A stretch of 64,000 nucleotides of DNA from Tomocerus qinae (GCA_020055645.1 CM034546.1:84444001-84508000); one strand, 5' to 3'; counted from the stretch's first letter, positions 23,710 through 38,700 are shown. A program made the numbers and translations. The notes: generated from the sequence alone by a model not told the origin.

Positions 23710-26700
23710 GTAAATCAATGTAATTATATTTATTTTATGTTAGTAATAGTAGCTGACTGGCAGACATGGCACTTGAAACCGGAAGTGACTTGGTTAATTT
23801 GAAGTATTTAGTAAAATATTTTACCTCCACTTTTTTGAGAAATTAATTTTTGAAAACATGATATAATTTATGCCTATATATAGGAATATATTTGCGCGTT
23901 GTATTTATTTCAAAAATTTAATTTTTTGAATCTTTCTTAAAATAAGAAACTAATTCCATATCTGTACCCGATGAAGATTATGGCCTCTGTAATTTATTAC
24001 AAACTGTAATTGTAGCTTTTGCGTGCAATAAATGTCGTAATACCTGCATGATGACTATATATATATATACCTTCTATATATAGGGGTGCTATCGTGTTCT
24101 CACCATTTATTTACTATTTAATTATTTAACTCCAAATTGTGAGGAACATATTTTTAATTTCGTGAGCCACAATTGCATATTATATGTATCTTATTTTCGA
24201 GCATTTTCGTATCCGTTTGAGCATTTACGAATATGTTCGAGCGCTTTCGAAAATATTCAAGTGCTTTCAAATTGTTCGAGCGCTTCCGTATATGTTCGAC
24301 CATTTTCGAATCCTTTTTTTCCTATATTGACCCTTATTAGGATTTGAGATTATCTTGAATACAAAAGGAAATGTATCGAGCAATTTAATTGGCCACTTAT
24401 GAAATGAGGTTTTCTGTTTATAACACTTAAAATTAAATCTGCCGAACTGAGTGGATAATGACAATTAAATCACGTATTTAGAAGGGGTACTACACCCACT
24501 CCCCCTAAATCTCGAAAGTGGATTTTTTATAAAAGATTGTTGAAATTCATAAATATTTTCGCGCGATAATGTCGTATTTTTGGCAATATATGTATTGTGG
24601 CGTTCTAATTTATTTGACTTATGCAGGACCTATTTTAAAAATTAGCACCCCCTTGATTCAATTTCTAGATACGCCCTTGGTTGTATACATAATTATTATT
24701 CTCAATTTTAATTAAGGAGGCTCTCCACACACGCCTGCATAGCAACCACAACCACACTGGCCAATCTAAATGCATGTTAAAAAATGTTTGACATCCGGCT
24801 TTATTCTTCCCGAAGGATAAGCCCTATTTTCATGGGACTTGCATTTTTGGAATCCAGGAATATCCAGTAACAGTAACAGATTCTATAATTCTGACGTTTG
24901 ACATTGTTCAAGTTCAAGTTCAGCTTTATTAACGTGACATCATAGGCCCATCAATTACACGAATTGAAATCAGTAATAACAATTAAGCTACCACTGCTCT
25001 TCCCCCAAAGTCACAAATAACAAAATAAAAATCTTTACAAAGTAGCAAAATACAATAAATTATATTTAATACATTAAGTAAAGGTCATTCCGTTTAGAGA
25101 TCATTAGTTGCTTCACACGATCAATCAGCATTTTTAGGGATATATCTTTGTACACCCACTTTCGCGGAAGATTATTCCATGCCATTGCTGCTGCGTGCTT
25201 TACCGAAGTTGACCTAGATGATACATAATTCACTTTGGGAAAAGAGTTACAATAATTGTTCATTATATTATACCATCCTTCCGTACCTACTATATGTACA
25301 GGGTGTCAAACTAGGATTCAGGCCCTATGTATCTAAAGAACCGTAAGTAGCACGACAAAACCGTTGATACCAATCGAAAGCCCGTGCAAAGTTACATTGA
25401 AACACCGGTTTTCATCAACTTATTCCTACGCATTCGCTTACACCTGCAGTTCTCCCAAAAAAGTTGAAAATATAAATAAATTACTAGCTAATTCGTGACC
25501 AAATCTCTCGCGGGGCTGAATTTAGGCAGCGGTACTGTGTTGCCACTGTTTTCGCTGTTGCCGTTGGGAGGTATGGGGGATGAACGGCAACAGCATAATA
25601 GCGGAGACAGTGGCAACGGCGGCAACACGCTACAATCACTGGCGGCAACAGTGGCGACACGCTACAACCACTAGCGGCAACAGCGGCGACACGCTGCAAC
25701 CACTAACGGCAACAGAGACACACTAATCTGATTTCCTCTGTTGCCGCTAAACCTAGCATAAGCCAGCAGGGCTCTGTTGCTCTGAGCTCAATGCTCTAAG
25801 ACAAGAGCAAGACAGAGGAAACCAGATTAATGAGTCTCTGTTGCCGCTGGTCAGTGTTGCCGCTAGTGATTGCAGCATGTCTCCGCTGTAGCCGCTTGTG
25901 GTTTTAGCTGTGTCGCCGCTGTTGCCGCCAGTGGTTGTAGCGTGTTGCCGCCGTTGCCACTGTCTCTGCTATTATGCTGTTGCCGCTGGAAGGTATGGGT
26001 GATGAGCTGCTCATCACCCATACCTTCCAGCGGCAACAGCGGAGACAGTGGCAACAACGTACCGCTGCCTTAATTCAGCCCCCGCGAGAGATTTGGTCAC
26101 GAATTAGCTAGTAATTTATTTATATTTTCAACTTTTTTTGGGAGAACTGCAGGTGTAAGCGAATGCGTAGGAATAAGTTGATGAAAACCGGTGTTTCAAT
26201 GTAACTTTGCACGGGCTTTCGATTGGTATTAACGGTTTGGTCGTGCTACTTACGGTTCTTTAGATACATAGGGCTTGAATCCTAGTTTAACACCCTGTAG
26301 TTTATTATTAATATTCTTCCAAACTATTTTAATTAAACTAATTTCACGTCTTTCCCATATAGTAAATAAATTTAATTTATCTAGTAGGGGATTAATAACA
26401 ACTTTACATAATTTTTTTGAACTTTTTGCTTTTTTACAACGGTTGTTAAAAGCCTTGAATTTACATATTTTTGGGTAGTAAAAATTAGTGATGAATCTGT
26501 TTATTATATTCTGTATTACATCCAGTTGCAATCTTGTATGGATTGACCAAATACTAATAGCACTATCAGATATCGACATAACATAACAGTGGATTAACAT
26601 ACTCATAATTTTTTCCGTCGCTAAACGTTTTATAGAGTATAGCCGCGCTAAAGCAGTTTTTGATCTTTGATCAACATATTCCAAATTTGCTTTAAAAGTT

Positions 26701-29700
26701 AAAGTGGAATCAAGTATTACCCCTAAGTAACGAAACTAATATACTCTATCTATTACCATTCCATTATATATAACATCATCATATAATTTTTTAATACACC
26801 TTTGTGGAAGATCATATATTTAGTTTTTTCTATATTAACTTCTATTTTGTTTATTTTGCACTAATACGGTAATTTAACAAGATTTTCATTCAATAACTTA
26901 ATAGCTACATTTACGTCACTATTCTCAACCCAACATACCAGATGATCTGCATAAAGTGCATATTCTATATTAAAGCACTTACCCACATCATTTATAAAAC
27001 AACTAAATAGTAGTGGTCCTAAAGCCGAGCCGGCTCCTGTCCCTGCTTCTATTATGTTGTATTCTGAGTAATAGCTACCATTTCTAAGCCTTACAATTCT
27101 ATCATTAAGATAATTATTTAATAATTTTACCATGTTAGGTTTAAGCTTAAACTGTTCAATTAATTTAATCATAAGTAGGTCTTTTTGAACAACATTGAAT
27201 GCAGTCTTAAAGTCAACAAATATTGCTACCACTCTATCATTTACTTTGTCTATATTGTCATACACACTTTGTGTAATTTTTAGAATGGCATTCTCACAAC
27301 CACGATTCGCTCTGAAACCGAACTGGTTGATATCTAAATCATTATCTACCATTCTTGTTAGCCTTTTAAATATTACATTTTCAAATATTTTACATAAAAA
27401 TGTCAGACCAGCAATTGATCTGTAACTTCTTGCCCCGAAGTAGGAGCCTTTACCCTTATATAGTGGTGTAACACTTGCCATTTTGAATTGCACTGGCAGA
27501 ATGTATGTATCAAGTATAAAGGTAAACATAATTGCTAACGGTCGAGCCATTGACTCAGGTAATTGCTTAAAAACTCTTTTTGGAATATGATGTTCCATGT
27601 TGCTACCTTTATTTACAGAACCAATGGCTTTTGTAACTTCTTCATTAGATAACTTCGAAATCATATTATTTCATAGTATCCTTATGCTCTTTACAATACC
27701 ACTCAATTCTATTACTCAAGTCTGTATCACTAAATGTACTATCTTTTTTTTACAAACATAGCATCATAAAACTCTTTACATATATCATCTTCACGTTCTA
27801 AAACTACCCCATCATCATTAATTAGTTTCGTGATAGCCATGCCAGATTTATTCCTATATCCAGTAATTTCATTCACAACATCCCATATATTTTCACCGCT
27901 GGCATCCTGAAACTTCTTAGTATCGTATTTTCGTTTAGCTGCATACATCATATTGCTAGCTTTATTCTTAACAATTTTATATTGTTTCCAATCATCCTTA
28001 TTATTGGACTTAATTGCACATTTCTTAAGCTTGTCCCTTGTTCTATTAATTTCCACTATATCACTACTGAACCAGGGTGCATTTCTATTTTTGCACAATT
28101 TTTTTGTTACAGGAGCGTATTTATCTAATAAAGCTATGATTTCGGATTCAAACCTAAAAATATTTACATCTATTACATCATCAGTCAAATAATTAAAATC
28201 CATACCCATTATTTCATTCTCAAAGGCTTCCCAATTAATTTCCTTTCAATGGATTTAAAAATATTAAATTCCTAAAAATGGGACAATTTAAAAGTTCTTT
28301 GGGGCTTTTAAACTATTTTAGGATAGGAAAACTATTTAATAGGATTTTTTTAAACTATTTTAAAGGAACAATGACAAACATCAGAAATTATAGAATCTGC
28401 TACTGGATATTCCCGGATTCCAAATCTGTCAGTACCATCAAAATCAACTGCTTGGTTCGGGAGGAATTTCGCCAAATGTAACGACAGTTTTAACATGCAT
28501 TTTGATACTTCCTTGTGGTTGCTATGTATGATGTAGGTGTGTAGTCCATACTTAACTACTTATGCTTTCATTATTTCAATTCATTGATGTACTGCCTCCT
28601 AATTAAAGCTCTCCATTAACGGCGGAATTTCACAACAAAGGCAATTTAATCAGTAAAATATTACAGTGCATAATTTGATCACTATGATCACTACTTGTTA
28701 CCAAATAGTAATAATAATATACGTGCTTACGAAAAGTAATGTGTTTGCTTATGGCTGTGTTAAAATATGTTAATGTTAACACTTTTTATGCCTTAAATTT
28801 TGTTTATATAAGCCTAAATAATAGTAGTTGCAAACTTACACCAATGTTGTTATTGTCAGATGTAGTATTCTCCTATAGAATAATATAGGCTTGCATTTAA
28901 GCCAATAATTATAAAAATAACCTTAAACTCAAAAGACCACAAAAACCGGGGGGAGGGCCGAAGGTTTTTTTCCTAAAAAACATTTTCCCAATAATCGTTT
29001 TCGATAGCTAGGATAGGAATAGGAGTAAATACTAGAATTAAGCCCGTTCTACGGCCAGGAAATAAAATACAATACTTATCAAATCAACATAAATTCAATA
29101 TCATTTAACCAAGCAGTGAAATTTTTTCTACAGCAAATGCTCGAAATCCTTTCCCCTGCGCCTGATTTTCATGAATATCATTAACTTTAAATAACCCTGC
29201 CGTTTTACATTACCCGTCATTGTAATGTAAATGACCCCGTAATTTTAAACCGACGTCATTGTAAATGACCTTGTAATTTTACACAGATGTCATTGTAAAT
29301 GACCCCGCGTCCTTTTGAAATAGACGTCGTTGTAAATGACTCCTTAATTTCGAAACATACATCATTGTAAATGACCCCCTAATTTTAAACAGACGACATT
29401 ATAAGTGACCCTGTAATTTTGAAATAGACGTCATTATAAATGACCTCGTCATTTTGAAATAGATGTCATTGTAAATGACCCCGTAATTTTAAACAGACGC
29501 CATTGTAAATGACCCCGTAATTTTAAACAGTCGCCATTGTAAATGACCCCGTAATTTTTAACAGACGTCATTGTAAATGACCCCGTAGTTTTAAACAGAC
29601 GTCATTGTAAATGACCCCGTAATTTTAAACGGACGTCATTGTAAAAGACCCGGTAATTTTAAACAGACATCATTGTAAATGACCCCGTTATTTTAAACAG

Positions 29701-32700
29701 ACGTCATAGTAAATGACCCCGTAATTTTGAAATATGCGTCATTGTAAATGACCCCGTAATTTTGAAATATGCGTCATTGTAAATGACCCCGTAATTTTGA
29801 AATATGCGTCATTGTAAATGACCCCGTAATTTTGAAATATGCGTCATTGTAAATGACCCCGTAATTTTGAAATATGCGTCATTGTAAATGACCCCGTCGT
29901 CATTGTAAATGACCCCGTCGTCATTGTAAATGACCCCGTCGTCATTGTAAATGACCCCGTCGTCATTGTAAATGACCCCGTCGTCATTGTAAATGACCCC
30001 GTCGTCATTGTAAATGACCCCGTCGTCATTGTAAATGACCCCGTCGTCATTGTAAATGACCCCGTCGTCATTGTAAATGACCCCGTCGTCATTGTAAATG
30101 ACCCCGTAGTTTTGAAATATGCGTCATTGTAAATGACCCCGTCGTCATTGTAAATGGCCCCGTCCTCATTGTAAATGACCCCGTCGTCTTTGTAAATGAC
30201 CTCGTCGTAATTTTAAATAGACGTCATTGTAAATGTCCCCGTCGTAATTTTAAATAGAGGTCATTGTAAATGTCCCCGTCGTAATTTTAAACAGACGTCA
30301 TTGTAAATTTCTGCCACTCCTTTCGTGTTAAAATTCGACATTCAAAAATTCGTAAAACGATTTCTATGAAAGATATCGTTTTGAAACTCGAGGTTTATGG
30401 TTCTGACTCTGATGTGCCTATCTAGAAAAAGTCTGTAGCTAAAAAACTACTATGAAGTCTGTTACAATACAAATATTATAATGATAATATTGTCCATGTG
30501 TGAGTTATAGGTGATGACAGTGAATCCGATGTGTGAACACGTGGAGACGGCCCAGGGAGTCCCTCTGACAGTCACGGGAGTTGCCCAAGTGAAAGTAATG
30601 CGGGCCGAAGACTTGCTACGAACTGCTGCTGAGCAATTTCTCGGAGTTCCTGTCCACGCCCTCAAGTCCACTGTCAACCAGACACTTGAGGGACACTTAC
30701 GAGCTATTCTGGGCAAGTTATTTGATAGAATTAAATATTATAATTTCTCTATTAATTATTTGGTGTTCTGCATCTCAATTAAATCTACTTATTAACAATG
30801 ACGATCTTTATCTGAGAGAAAGGTTAGGAAAAAAACAGAACTTTTCTCAGGTTACGGATATGGAACATCACAGATCGTTCGAAAATTGTAAGAAATTAAA
30901 TTAGGAATTCACAGGATTTTCTTGTTAACATTGATACCCATGATGAAACTGTTAAAGATCCTGTTCCTCTGATAATAATTTAAAAAGTTTCGAATTTTGA
31001 AAAACAGTGGTTTTCTAATCTAATATTAGCCGAAACCCTCATCTTAACCTAATCGACACACTAACGACGTATAGTTAAAACTATCCCTGGTTTATTGTAT
31101 AATCTATGCAGTTTTTTATTTGTAGTTGCAAATGCAAATCTAATGAAATTACAAATTGCAACATGAGTTCAGTTGTAAGCAAAATGAGAGAATGATATAT
31201 CCCTTGGATGCCCGCAGTGGTCCATCCATGGATTTTAGGACTTTGTTCTGTCCTTACTCAGAGCAGATTATGCCTTATAACCTTGTGAATTTTTGTGTTT
31301 GTCAAGAATGCGTTTCTCTCTTTATGTAGAAAATTTCATTAAAATTGGTTGATATTTAAGGCAAAATAAAAATAAATAACTCAAAAGTGGGACCACTTTC
31401 CTAAGTTAAGATAGATCCATAGCATGTAAATATTGCGTTGAATTTCAGCTAACTTTGTGTCGCTGCAAGCCAAGTTATACTATAGCTACAAGGACAAGTA
31501 ATATCTCAAAAAAAGAGAATTTTCTAACTTGGTTACTAACGTATAAAAACTTTCAAAATTTAATTTCGATAAAAATTTATGAAAGCATTTGCAATAGTCA
31601 TCAGTATACGGCTATCACAAAAAAATTTGAAAAATTCTCAACGTCAGTAACCAAGTTAGACCAACCTCTTTTTTTGAGTCCCTGATTAAGGGTGTAGCTA
31701 TAGTAGAACTGGGTGATCAATGGGAAATAAATTTCGAAAAGTTATTGTATGTAATTTAGTACAAATAACTACCCCTGCCAGTTTGATCATCGTTACATAG
31801 GTGCCACACCGGTGTAACCGTTACAGTAACGTAGGATTGTGAGTGGGGTAATAAGAAAATGTGTATCATTAATCATTATTGAAGTTTGTTGTCTATCCTC
31901 ATCCTCACTCACTCACAGCCGTCATTTTACATTAAAACTCCCATTCCTAAAATGACACAAACCACAACCAGGCCAAAGGTTATTTCTTGCGAGGGAAATT
32001 TAAATTTTGACACTCGCAATATTTTTGTAGTACTACGTAATCAATACTTCCTGTATTATTCTTAATTCTTATTATTTCATAAGAGAATCAAGAGTCGGAG
32101 TAAAATTTTTTTTAAATCCCCTTAGCTAAATGTATCTATTCGGTGTATATTATCATACTTCATACTTTGGTGTGCCAATTTAATGCTAAGTGTTTGTTGA
32201 GGAGATTATGAAACGGCACCTGCTAGGAGCCCGACCCTAGGCCCTAGACTAGTACTACGAGTACCAGTTCTAGAGTATCGTCGTTCAAATCCTATGAAAT
32301 CGAACATCTTGTGTATTGAAGTGTCAGTAGCAGTGTCAACATTTGGGTTTGTCTTTGCATAACAACAATAAAAATCATAATATTATAGTATTAACAGTAT
32401 TAAGTTGGAAACGGAATTAGACAAGTGACATTGGCATTTTGAAATTATATTTTTCAATTTTATTCTTTCCATCGAACAATATTGCCCCAGACACCAGAAT
32501 ACACAATTGACAATAGCGTTATTGTAACAGGACCTGTATCCTGAATCCTGCAACTCGGCTAGTTACCACATAATCACCAGTGTTCGGTGACCAGCCGGCT
32601 GGTTGGTTAAAAGGGCCGGCCAGCTAATTGAAATTCTTGGTTAGCCAGTGGCTATAAAATGGCCAAAAATAATCAAATGGGGCTTTGTGAACAGAGAAAA

Positions 32701-35700
32701 TCATCCCTGATTTAGCGGTAAATTTAAAAAACCATGATATTTGGCTATTTTGGGCACTAGCCATTTCAGCCACTTTAGCCGGCTGGCTGGTCAAAATCAT
32801 TTTTAGCCGGCTAAAATGAAGCGCTGATAATCACAACAACTCACAACACACACTACACACCAATTCCATTCCCATTCTATCATCTATCATTTCCAACTCC
32901 AGCTGAATTGGAAAAAATTGAAATGTTTGACAGCAGACGATAAGCGATCAGTGCGTCACGAACGTAAGTGGTATTGACCGTGAGCCATTGGAGAACTCGG
33001 AGGACATTTGCCTTGTTTAAGTCCTGAAATAAAGTCTACAGTGGCTCATAGTCGACCACAGCGGAATTAGAGTGTCTTTAACGATGCGAGGAATCACCTT
33101 AATGTATAAGCTGGTCCATCCATGGACAGTGATGGTTTCGAAATCCCTGAGTTCATGGGTTCAGGGCCGTCCCGAGGCATGTGTCACCCGGGCACCCGCA
33201 CTGGGCGGCAAATTTTAGAGGGCGGTAAAATTTTCGGTTTAGACTATATAATTTGGCACTTTATTGAAATTAGAAAAGTTAAAATATTGGATAGAAATAG
33301 AATATTATAATCTGAATAGGAATTAGAGAAATATTTTAGTCGCAAGAAATCCTTGATCTTGTATTTGTTATAGCAAACCAAAATAAGGCGATGATTGATT
33401 ACTGTGATGAAACATGAGCGCAAAAACAAAAGACTGAGTTAGATTAATTGAATTTAAAAATGGCAAAGACAAGAGCATTTAAGTCTTTAATATAAATGTT
33501 TTTAGAAGTAAACTGTTATATGTAGTTTTGATGTCACTGAAGAAACGGTCAGATAAATTGTCTAGGGCCGAGTATTGGCGGAAAAGACAGTATGAAGAAG
33601 AATTACTGGGCAGTTTGAAAAATTCGTGGTTAAGTTTTTGATAAAAGTTCCAAAGAATTACAGTAATGAGAAAGCCCTGAAAACTCTGAACAAAAATAAT
33701 TTGCTTTAGATGTCAACACCAAGGCCGTATTGAGTGGGGGCATTGGGGGCAAATGTACCCCCCGAAGTCCAAGAAAAAAGGAAATTTTTTCTCAAAATAC
33801 CAAAAAAATTTGGCGCTTCGCGCGATTTTATGTGATTTTTAGGCTATTTTTGATTCATTTTAGACAAATTAAATATCAATAGTAATAGTACATACAGTAT
33901 TTACTGTCCATATGTACTCGAAATTTATATACAATTCCATCAATATTCACTCCATGTATATGATCTTCTTCAATTCAATCCATTGTCGGTTTTCTGTGTA
34001 CTATTGAATGCCACGTAGAAGTCAATGTCTTGATCAAAACTCCAATTCATTGAAGAACACGCGGAAGAAATGCTTATTGATAACAGCAGATCAAACTGCA
34101 ATATTTGGAATGAAAGTATTTATAATAGTCGTCAAAATATCAATTGCGATAATGCATTCAGTATTTACTGTCCACGTGTATTTAAACATTATGTACAATT
34201 CCTTCAATATTCACTCACCGTGTAGGATCCTCAGCCCAGTCCTTTTTCGTTTATCTGTACACTATTGCAGGCGGTGTAAAAGTAATTTAAAAATCAAACA
34301 GTCAAAAAAACCTTTATCCTTTGACCCGATTCTTCAACATTCACTCAAATTTCTAAAAAGTTGATACTACTGATTAACCAACTCCTCATGGTGATTTAAA
34401 AATAATTCAAAAACCAAAATGTCAAAATGTCAATTGCCTTCTGACCCAATTCTTCAACACTCACTCAAATTTCCAAAAAGTTGATTCTACTCAAGAACCA
34501 ACGCCTCTCCTGAGGAAATCTCCCGCACTTCAATGCAAATGGCCGACTTGTCTGTGTATTGACCCCTCTCTAGAAATCCACAGTGATGTGCTTGTGTGCA
34601 TTATCTTGACTCCATTCACTCATGCATTACCCTCGCTCCGCAGTGCAGTGCTTGTTTGTGCGTATTGCAACGTTCATGAGAATTCCGAATGCGCGAACAG
34701 ACAGACAGACAGATTGGGCATGGCTATAAAGTAACTCCGTTACTTAATAAGGTCAAATAATATGATGTAACCGTATGTAATCAAATCTTATAATTTACGA
34801 CGTTTTGTTTTCTTTTTCTGATATTAAATTCTGTCTCTTGTGAATTGCTTGATCTCTCAAGTGGCCCATGAATTTCCAAAATGTGGTGTGAATACATGGA
34901 AATCTTCCATGTACAACCTTCAATGAATTGTGATAGTCCTTTGAACTGTTTGTTCTTCTAGCTGCAATTTCATCCGACCGACTATTCATATTACACATTG
35001 ATATTGGAAAAATTGAAGGGGTGTCTCAGGTTCCGATGCAATTTTGTTTGACATATTGGTCAAACATATTGGTATTTGAATTTGGCATAATGGTTTTAGA
35101 GCATCATAATAAGTTTAATCTTAAGTCAGCAAATCTTGCCGGTGCATCTAACATAATTTCTAAATGGAAACTACCTTTTACCATAATTCATGGTTGTAAA
35201 ACTACAGTACCTGTTTGTAAAACTCTAGTTCTAGCTTGTAAAACTGCAGTATACGTTTTGTAAAACTGCAGTATACGTTTTGTAAAACTGCAGTATACGT
35301 TTTGTAAAACTGCAGTACATGGTTGTAAAACTGCAGTACATGGTTGTAAAACTGCAGTACCTAGTTGTAAAACTGCAGTACATTGTTGTAAAACTGCAGT
35401 ACATTGTTGTAAAACAGCAGTACATGGTTGTAAAACTGCAGTACATGGTTGTAAAACTACAGTACATGGTTGTAAAGTTTAGTGTCCTTAACTAGGAGCC
35501 AGTATTTAAATTTAAAGGGACGATATAATGCCAAAAACTGGGTTTTTCTCTTCCCCATCTCTTTCAAGCTTTAAACAAAGTTAACTGTGTGTGATAAAAA
35601 TTAATAATAATTTATATAATATTAAGTATTGAGAATTTAAGACATACCATTATTTGACTGATTTTATTTGATATAGGTAAATGGTCAGGCCAATGGCTTC

Positions 35701-38700
35701 CAAAATGCCATTTCCTTCTCTCTACATTTGAGGAATGGCAATATGTATTATTCCATTACCTTTTCTTTGACCTCCATGCATTTTTGATTCATGTCCAGTG
35801 TGCGAAACAACAACCACTAACCCCTATATAAATATGAGAGTTTTCGTTCACACTGTTACAATTACACACAATTATTTTAATATGAATTATTGTTGCATTC
35901 AATAATTTTTAAAATAAAAACCAACCTAAATGATTTACTAAAACCTACGGCAAGCCGTAACAGAAGCTCGCCTGATCAAAGGGGGCCGTGTACACATTTT
36001 TTGGTGGAACAAAATACATTTATTTTGATAAGTAAATTGTTATTCGAATTAGTTCAATATTAATCTATTTTGATTTAAATAGATTAATATTGACTATTAA
36101 AATCAACAGAAAATCAAAATAGATTAGTATTGACTATTAAAATCAACAGAAAATCAAAATAGATTAATATTGACTATTAAAATCAACAGAGAATCAAAAT
36201 AGATTAATATTGACTATGAAATTCAACAGAAAATCAAAATAGATTAATATTGACTATTAAAATCAGCATAAAATCAAAATAGATTAATATTGACTAATAA
36301 AATCAATATAAAATCAAAATAGATTAATATTGACTATTAAAATCAATATAAAATCAAAATAGATTAATATTGACTATTAAAATCAACAGAAAATCAACAT
36401 AGATTAACATTGACTGTGAAAATCAACAGAAAATCAAAATAGATTAGTATTGACTATTAAAATCAACAGAAAATCAAAATAGATTAATATTGACTATTAA
36501 AATCAACAGAGAATCAAAATAGATTAATATTGACTATGAAATTCAACAGAAAATCAAAATAGATTAATATTGACTATTAAAATCAGCATAAAATCAAAAT
36601 AGATTAATATTGACTAATAAAATCAATATAAAATCAAAATAGATTAATATTGACTATTAAAATCAATATAAAATCAAAATAGATTAATATTGACTATTAA
36701 AATCAACAGAAAATCAACATAGATTAACATTGACTGTGAAAATCAACAGAAAATCAAAATAGATTGATATTGACTATTAAAATAAACAAAAAATCAAAAT
36801 TGACTAATATTGAGTATCAAACTAAACAAAAAATCAAAGTTGATTAATATTGAGTATCAAAATCAAAAGAATATAAAAATCGGTTAATATTGAGTATCAA
36901 AATCAAAAGAATATAAAAATCGGTTAATATTGACTATCATAATGAATTTGGTAGAAGCGTATTGAAATATTTTATACTATCCCGCTAAGCGCGCGGTATC
37001 TCAGCAACCAATAGACCGATTTACCCCAAATTCAATAGGGATCGTCAGTGGTCCATAGGCATTGTTTTTGCCAAGTTTGGTCAATATCCGTCATTGCTTT
37101 CGAAAGTTATCGTGGCGACGGACGTACGGACGTACGGACGGACGTACGGACAGACTGTGCGGTTCTATAAGCTCGCTTCCTCAGGCGAGCTAAAAATCAA
37201 CAAATTGTACTAGGGATTGTTGCGTTACTACTATTCTGGACCCTTACTAGATCGTTGTATTGGATTGAAACGATTCGCTCACATTTTTATGTATTCATAG
37301 TTCATTGGCACACAATCATAATGAGAAAACGTCATTTTTGAACCTACATTATTTATGGACGGTCCCTAATATTTTTTGTTAATATTTAATTTGGTATATC
37401 ATTTAGTACGGAATTAATAAATACAATATACGAAATTTTATAATTTATATCATTACATCATTAGCGGAGACTGCCCTTGGTATGATTATAGGAGGCGTTG
37501 AGTGTATTAGCCTGTCGTCCTTGCCCTTTGACACGCCTTGATGTCAAAAGAACGACACAAATGCTGAAATTGGAAGTGTGTGGACATTATCTTCCATTTT
37601 GGACTGTTTCTGTCGCCCCATTCCGTTCGTGCCAGTTTCTACCACTGGCCACTATCACCTATAATGTCAGCCTTCCTCGACTCGGAAAATTTCTTTTGTC
37701 TACGAGTGCACAGTGTTCCATTAGCCATGAGGTTTTGGCATTCTGTATATTTTTAGATTAAAAACATGAAATGAATTTTTAACATTTTCAAATTAGAAGC
37801 TGTTGTAGACATCGCCAACAAAATTTTGTGGGCACAAAAAAAATTTTGTGACCGTTATACCAGTATATATGTGCATATATTATCATCTGATTATTATGGA
37901 CTCTTATGGAAACTGGATAAGTTCCTATAATTATTGTTCTCCCCACTTCTCCCCTATCATTCTAGTATCGAAAATTTTCTAATTTTATGAAGAATTTTTT
38001 GAAATTATTTCCAGCTGCACATAGCTGCACCATTTTTAGATACAGCTTACCCGAAAAAACAAACTTATAAAACTGGTCTTATACGGTCTTATAACGATAG
38101 CTCTCGAACTCATTGACGGATTTTGACTAAACTTTACAAAAACGTTGTTTATAAGCCATTGACGAAACTCAGTGATTCTGGATTAAATCGGTTCGCCGGC
38201 TATTGAGTTTATGCGGCCCCAATACTTGGGCGGGCTTCTGTAACTACTTAAAAAGTGAGGTTTTGGATGATGGTGAAAATATGCTTTCAAACCTCAAGCC
38301 AACTAGTTTGCAAAACTACTTGGTTAATTAAACTGGTTTTTAAAACGAATAAAAGCATATTAGACAAATTGCCAAAACCTCATGGCAAATGGAACACTGT
38401 GGAGTGTGAATGGGAACTGTACAGTGTGAACGAAAACTCTCATATTTGTAGAGGGGGTAGTGGTTGTTGTTTCGCACACTGGACATGAATCAAAAAATGC
38501 ATGCAGGTCAAAGAAAAGGTAATGGAGTAAAAAAAATCATTTTTAACCCTGTCAGCAGTTATATGAAAAAGACCTCTTAAAAAGGAAAGCAAAATATCTT
38601 TTGAACCTCTGGACAGATGTTGATGAAAAATGGTATGGAGACCCCTCATAAGTATATCTCCGGACGTATTTTGAATAAGCTGTAAATTCTCGGTTTTTCG

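Larger units (their letters stand above)
24715..28550. mobile_element. inverted-repeat element split by a LINE insertion
   Basis: The sequence 24722-24900 and the sequence 28376-28545 are reverse complements by eye (shared AGAATTATAGAATCTG, TACTGGATATTC, GGATTCCAAA, TTAACATGCATTT, GGTTGCTATG). They directly flank the LINE fragment. The simplest reading is one short inverted-repeat element interrupted by the LINE. Confidence 0.6.

Noticed and set aside
29844-30092. MTTGSFT heptapeptide repeat protein
   Set aside because: The 21-bp unit is divisible by three, so any frame gives a perfect peptide repeat. No start context, no extension beyond the array and no conservation evidence.
35231-35467. 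Minus-strand MYCSFTT repeat protein
   Set aside because: Translation of the 21-22-bp CTGCAG minisatellite.
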